A DNA stretch of 64,000 bases, taken from positions 286,987 through 350,986 of the forward strand of contig NZ_FNHV01000011.1 of NCBI RefSeq assembly GCF_900103585.1, in the 5' to 3' direction. A program made the position numbers and the translations under genes. Below the pieces are notes generated by a model. It saw only the letters and a list, made by a program, of their open reading frames with translations, was not told the origin of the DNA and ran no database searches. Origin of the DNA: Streptomyces sp. cf386. Lineage in GTDB: Bacteria; Actinomycetota; Actinomycetes; Streptomycetales; Streptomycetaceae. Shown one piece after another: positions 61,340-64,000 of the stretch (the stretch's first letter is position 1; every line of letters starts with the position of its first letter).

Positions 61340-61417
61340 GCTTCCCAAGCCGAGAGCGCGAGTTCGATTCTCGTCATCCGCTCCATACGAAACCCCAGGT
61401 CAGCGGCCTGAGGTTTG
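61340..61417 (+). repeat. attR-like copy of the tRNA-Gly 3' half
   Basis: 78 bases matching 49857-49935 with four substitutions and one missing base. It contains the anticodon arm, T arm, 3' acceptor strand and the terminator hairpin (now with one mismatch) but not the tRNA 5' half, so it is not a functional tRNA. Confidence 0.88.
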
Positions 61418-61457
61418 TCGTGTCTGGGCACGCCGATCCGCGTCGGGCGGGTTGTGC

Positions 61458-62600
61458 TCAGGCTGGCCGGGTGGAGGCCCGTAGTTCGATCTCGTATCCG
61501 CCCTGTGGGGTGGGTTCCGCGGTGAGGGTGCCGTTGAGCAGTTCGGCGCGTTCTCTCAGGCCGATCAGGCCGTGCCGGGCGCTGGGCAGGGCGACGGACG
61601 GGCGGGTGGGGGCGGTGTTGGTGACGGTGAGGCCGAAGTGCTGCGCGTCATGCCACAGGCGCACCTCTGCGCGGGCGCCCGGGGCGTGCTTGCGGACGTT
61701 CGTGAGGGCTTCTTGGACCGTGCGGTAGACGGTGCGTTGGGCGGTGGTGCTGATGCCGGGCGGGAGCTCCCCGGTCAGGGTGGTCTCGATGCCGCTGTTG
61801 GCGATCAGCTGCTGGAGGTCGGCGAGGGTGGGCTGGGGGGTGAGTTCGGTTTCCTTGCCGCCGGAGGCGCGCAGCAGGGTGACCATGTGGCGGAGTTCGT
61901 CGAGGGTGTTCACGCTCAGGGTGCGGATGGTGCGGGCGGCGTCGCGGGCATCGGGATCCTTGGCGGCGACCTGCAGGGCTCCGGCCTGTACGGCGATGAG
62001 GCTGACCTGGTGGGAGACGACGTCGTGCATCTCGCGGGCCAGTTGGGCGCGTTCGCGGGCGAGGACGGTCTGGGCGTAAAGGGCGCGTTCGTGTTCGCGG
62101 GCCACTTGGACCTCGACAAGCTGGCGGGCCACGTCGCGTCTGGCCTGCACGAGCTGGCCGCACAGGATCGGAGCGAAGGCCATGGCCAGCGTGTAGACGA
62201 ACTCGATGAGCGTCCAGGTCCGGTCGCCGGAAAACGGGTCGCCGGAAAACGTGTCGGACAGGGGCCAGGCGAGGGTGGTCGCCGCCGCGTTCAGCAGGGC
62301 GCAGCCGGCCAGCAGCGGGCGGTTGCGGGTGCGCGTGGCCAGTGTGTACAGGGCGGAGAACGGGGCGACTGCCACGTCCATGAACAGGGTCATGGGCAGT
62401 GTCAGCAGGAAGACGGTCAGTGGAAAGCGCCTGCGCAGGAGCAGTCCGGCGCAGCCGAGGGCGGCGCAGGCCCACATGAACGGTGTCGCCTCGTCGTAGA
62501 GGTTGATCCAGGCGTCGAGGGCGGCGAGCACGACGAGGCCCGCGTCGACGGCCCAGGGCGGCACCCGCCGCAACAGTGCCTGTGCCTGCCCCGTGCTCAT
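61458..62600 (-). CDS. Sensor histidine kinase, NarL-system type
   Basis: 380 residues from ATG 62600; GTG 62603 is equally possible, and both overlap the response-regulator stop. About five N-terminal membrane helices with short loops, then HisKA_3 with the phospho-acceptor His in REMHDVVSHQVSLIAVQ, and the ATPase part (RTVQEALTNVRKHAPGA, then HGLIGLRERAELL). No extracellular sensor domain, so it likely senses the membrane state or a lipid-soluble signal. Confidence 0.92.
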   Translation of the reverse strand: MSTGQAQALLRRVPPWAVDAGLVVLAALDAWINLYDEATPFMWACAALGCAGLLLRRRFPLTVFLLTLPMTLFMDVAVAPFSALYTLATRTRNRPLLAGCALLNAAATTLAWPLSDTFSGDPFSGDRTWTLIEFVYTLAMAFAPILCGQLVQARRDVARQLVEVQVAREHERALYAQTVLARERAQLAREMHDVVSHQVSLIAVQAGALQVAAKDPDARDAARTIRTLSVNTLDELRHMVTLLRASGGKETELTPQPTLADLQQLIANSGIETTLTGELPPGISTTAQRTVYRTVQEALTNVRKHAPGARAEVRLWHDAQHFGLTVTNTAPTRPSVALPSARHGLIGLRERAELLNGTLTAEPTPQGGYEIELRASTRPA

Positions 62601-63289
62601 CACTCGTTGCCCCGTGCCGTGCCGGCGCCGACGTCGCCGTTGTCGCCGAGCAGTCCGGCCCGCTCGGCGAGCAGTGCCGCCTGGACGCGGCTGGAGACCC
62701 GGAGCTTGGTCAGGATCGAGCTGACGTGGTCCTTGACGGTGCCCGCGCTCAGGTGGATGCGGGTGCCGATGTCGGCGTTGGACAGTCCTTCCGCGATCAG
62801 GACGAGGACGTCACGTTCGCGGTCGGTGAGCAGGTTCACGCGCGCCACGTCCTCCGCGACCTGGGGCGCGTCCGCCCCAGGATGGCCGCGCAGCAGAGCA
62901 CGCGAGGCTTTCGGGGACATCACCACCCCGCCCGCGGCCAGGGTGCGTACGAGGTGGGCGAGTTGTTCGGGCTCGGTGTCCTTGAGCAGGAAGCCCGCGG
63001 CTCCCGAACGCAGCGCGGTCAGGATGTACTCGTCGGTGTCGAAGGTGGTCAGCATGGCCACCGTCGGCGGCTCGGGCAGCGTCTGTATCTCCCTCAGGAC
63101 GGTCAGGCCGTCCACGTCCGGCATGCGGATGTCGAGGAGCACGACGTCCGGATGCTCGCGCCGGATCGCGTCGGCGGCCTGCGCTCCTTCCGCGGTCGCC
63201 ACGACCTGGATGCCGTCGGAGGCGTTCAGGATCAGCTCGAACCCGGACCGCACCAGCGCCTCGTCGTCCACCACCACTACCCGGATCAC
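62600..63289 (-). CDS. NarL/FixJ-type response regulator
   Basis: 229 residues. Receiver with VVVVDDEALVRSGFELIL, phospho-acceptor Asp in VVLLDIRMPDVDGL and the Lys of GFLLKDTEPEQL. C-terminal LuxR HTH LTDRERDVLVLIAEGLSNAD, then TVKDHVSSILTKL. Cognate to the kinase encoded next. Outputs unknown; the divergent membrane protein at 63621 is a candidate target. Confidence 0.95.
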   Translation of the reverse strand: MIRVVVVDDEALVRSGFELILNASDGIQVVATAEGAQAADAIRREHPDVVLLDIRMPDVDGLTVLREIQTLPEPPTVAMLTTFDTDEYILTALRSGAAGFLLKDTEPEQLAHLVRTLAAGGVVMSPKASRALLRGHPGADAPQVAEDVARVNLLTDRERDVLVLIAEGLSNADIGTRIHLSAGTVKDHVSSILTKLRVSSRVQAALLAERAGLLGDNGDVGAGTARGNE

Positions 63290-63620
63290 CGGCGTTCCGC
63301 CTCACACTCGTCTGCTCTGTCCAGCTTCTCGGCGACCAGTACACCCCCCATCGGGGCGTCCACGTTCCCGTACGGTGATCGCTCGCTGTCGACAGTACGT
63401 CCGGCCAGGTGCGCGACGGTGCGGCCGCTGGAGACTCCCGCCACCCGGCAGGCTGGTTCCAGCCGGTCGGGGGGGGGGGAGCGCTCCGGCCCGTCGGCGG
63501 GCGGGTGGGCGAGGTCCGGCGGATGGTGTCGGCGGTTCTCGTCCGGTGGGATCGGTCCGTGGGCCCGACCGGGTCTGCCGGCCGCAGTCGATTTCCGAAC
63601 CGTTCGAGGATCACCCAGCC
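63290..63620. other. Divergent promoter region with G11 tract
   Basis: 331 bases between the response regulator and a plus-strand membrane gene. It contains an uninterrupted run of eleven G (63469-63479) and no recognisable gene. Confidence 0.6.
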
Positions 63621-64000
63621 ATGCCCGAGTTGTACCTTCGTCAGCCTGTCCGTGCTCTGCGCCGCTGTGCGGCGCAGCCCCATGTGCTGTTCGGGGGCGT
63701 GTACGGGGCGGTACTGGCCAGCTCCATGGTGGCCGCCCTGACGGAGCAGGGTGAGACGGCGCCCGCCGACCGGTTCAGCAGCGCCCAGTGGCTCCTGATC
63801 ACGGCCGCCGCATCGGCCTTGGCGCACGGTTACGCACATCTGATCGCCCTGCGCGGCGACCGGACCCATCACGGTGTGCGCGCCGTGGTGCGGCTGTTGC
63901 TGTCCGAGTGGCCGTTGGTGGTGGCGACGGTGCCGACGGTGGTCCTGCTGCTCGGCGCGGGCTGGGGGTGGTGGCCCTCGGCGGGCATCGAGTACGTGGC
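63621..64000 (+). CDS. Membrane protein, 3' end outside window
   Basis: ATG 63621 with GAGGA upstream; about 126 residues visible, no stop. Three hydrophobic segments are seen: VLFGGVYGAVLASSMVAAL, WLLITAAASALAHGYAHLIA and PLVVATVPTVVLLLGAGWGW. No family recognised. Divergent from the two-component genes. Confidence 0.75.
   Translation, partial: MPELYLRQPVRALRRCAAQPHVLFGGVYGAVLASSMVAALTEQGETAPADRFSSAQWLLITAAASALAHGYAHLIALRGDRTHHGVRAVVRLLLSEWPLVVATVPTVVLLLGAGWGWWPSAGIEYV

Larger units (their letters stand above)
49857..61417. mobile_element. tRNA-Gly genomic island, decayed integrative element
   Basis: About 11.5 kb between direct repeats that include the tRNA 3' half, the usual footprint of site-specific integration. 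It contains a relaxase remnant next to the tRNA, pseudogene fragments and cargo genes for redox and transport functions. No integrase, excisionase or replication gene is visible, so it is probably no longer mobile by itself. Confidence 0.75.

Noticed and set aside
49857..61417. Integrase gene inside the island
   Set aside because: I searched the frames next to both repeats and elsewhere in the island; none shows the tyrosine recombinase R-H-R-Y pattern or serine recombinase features.
61340..61417. Second tRNA-Gly gene
   Set aside because: Only the 3' half is present, with a substitution in the acceptor strand; the 5' acceptor and D arm are missing.

Overview
The window looks like chromosomal DNA of a Streptomyces or close relative. 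It has very high GC, strong G/C third positions, many GTG and occasional TTG starts, and long GC hairpin terminators. It also carries a dnaK-grpE-dnaJ-hspR operon with an exact HAIR operator, paralogous LuxR/TrmB-type regulators, a DUF574 methyltransferase and F420-type oxidoreductases.

Layout. 1-1.6 kb: two convergent, overlapping LuxR-type regulators. 2.0-5.4 kb: circularly permuted ATP-grasp, alpha-E and transglutaminase operon. 5.5-6.6 kb: an orphan XylF-like sugar-binding lipoprotein. 6.9-18.3 kb: a complete RiPP cluster of the class V lanthipeptide (lexapeptide-like) type. A 72-residue precursor ending in Cys (15340-15558) is followed, after a probable attenuator hairpin, by a chain of 4-nt-overlapping genes: AviCys-type decarboxylase, degenerate kinase-like protein, kinase, HopA1-like lyase, N-methyltransferase, M16 protease, a 57-aa duplication remnant, a second M16 protein and an F420-type reductase. 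An ABC exporter runs divergently. 18.4-20.6 kb: two more regulators, a Streptomyces-type intergenic repeat and a small two-gene unit. 20.8-22.6 kb: a secreted PA14-like/FN3 protein. 22.7-26.9 kb: the heat-shock operon. 27-35 kb: housekeeping and hypothetical genes (GT4-like membrane protein, Fe-S oxidoreductase, zinc ribbon, DUF2637-like protein, MFS, YciI, GNAT, DUF574). 35.3-46.9 kb: seven FG-GAP proteins, each with seven blades, six of them in a row. 47-49.5 kb: Yip1-like protein, phosphoribosyltransferase, dcd and a 52-aa zinc-ribbon protein.

At 49.83 kb a tRNA-Gly(CCC) is followed by a genomic island (49857-61417) bounded by 79/78-bp direct repeats that include the tRNA 3' half. The island has a relaxase remnant, no visible integrase, and cargo centred on redox and electrophile handling: MFS, DinB, amine oxidase, Zn-alcohol dehydrogenase with a divergent LysR, a small alpha/beta-barrel protein, SDR, OsmC, a broken TetR gene, and MarR divergent from quinone-oxidoreductase and pirin genes across a perfect 16-bp inverted repeat. 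Outside the island lie a NarL-type two-component pair and the start of a membrane protein.

Two results deserve most attention. One is the class V lanthipeptide cluster with an unusual precursor and a protease-gene duplication. The other is a shared ECF-like promoter signature (GTACAACC, exactly 17 nt, GTC) upstream of three genes for large secreted proteins, linking the FN3 gene to the FG-GAP array.
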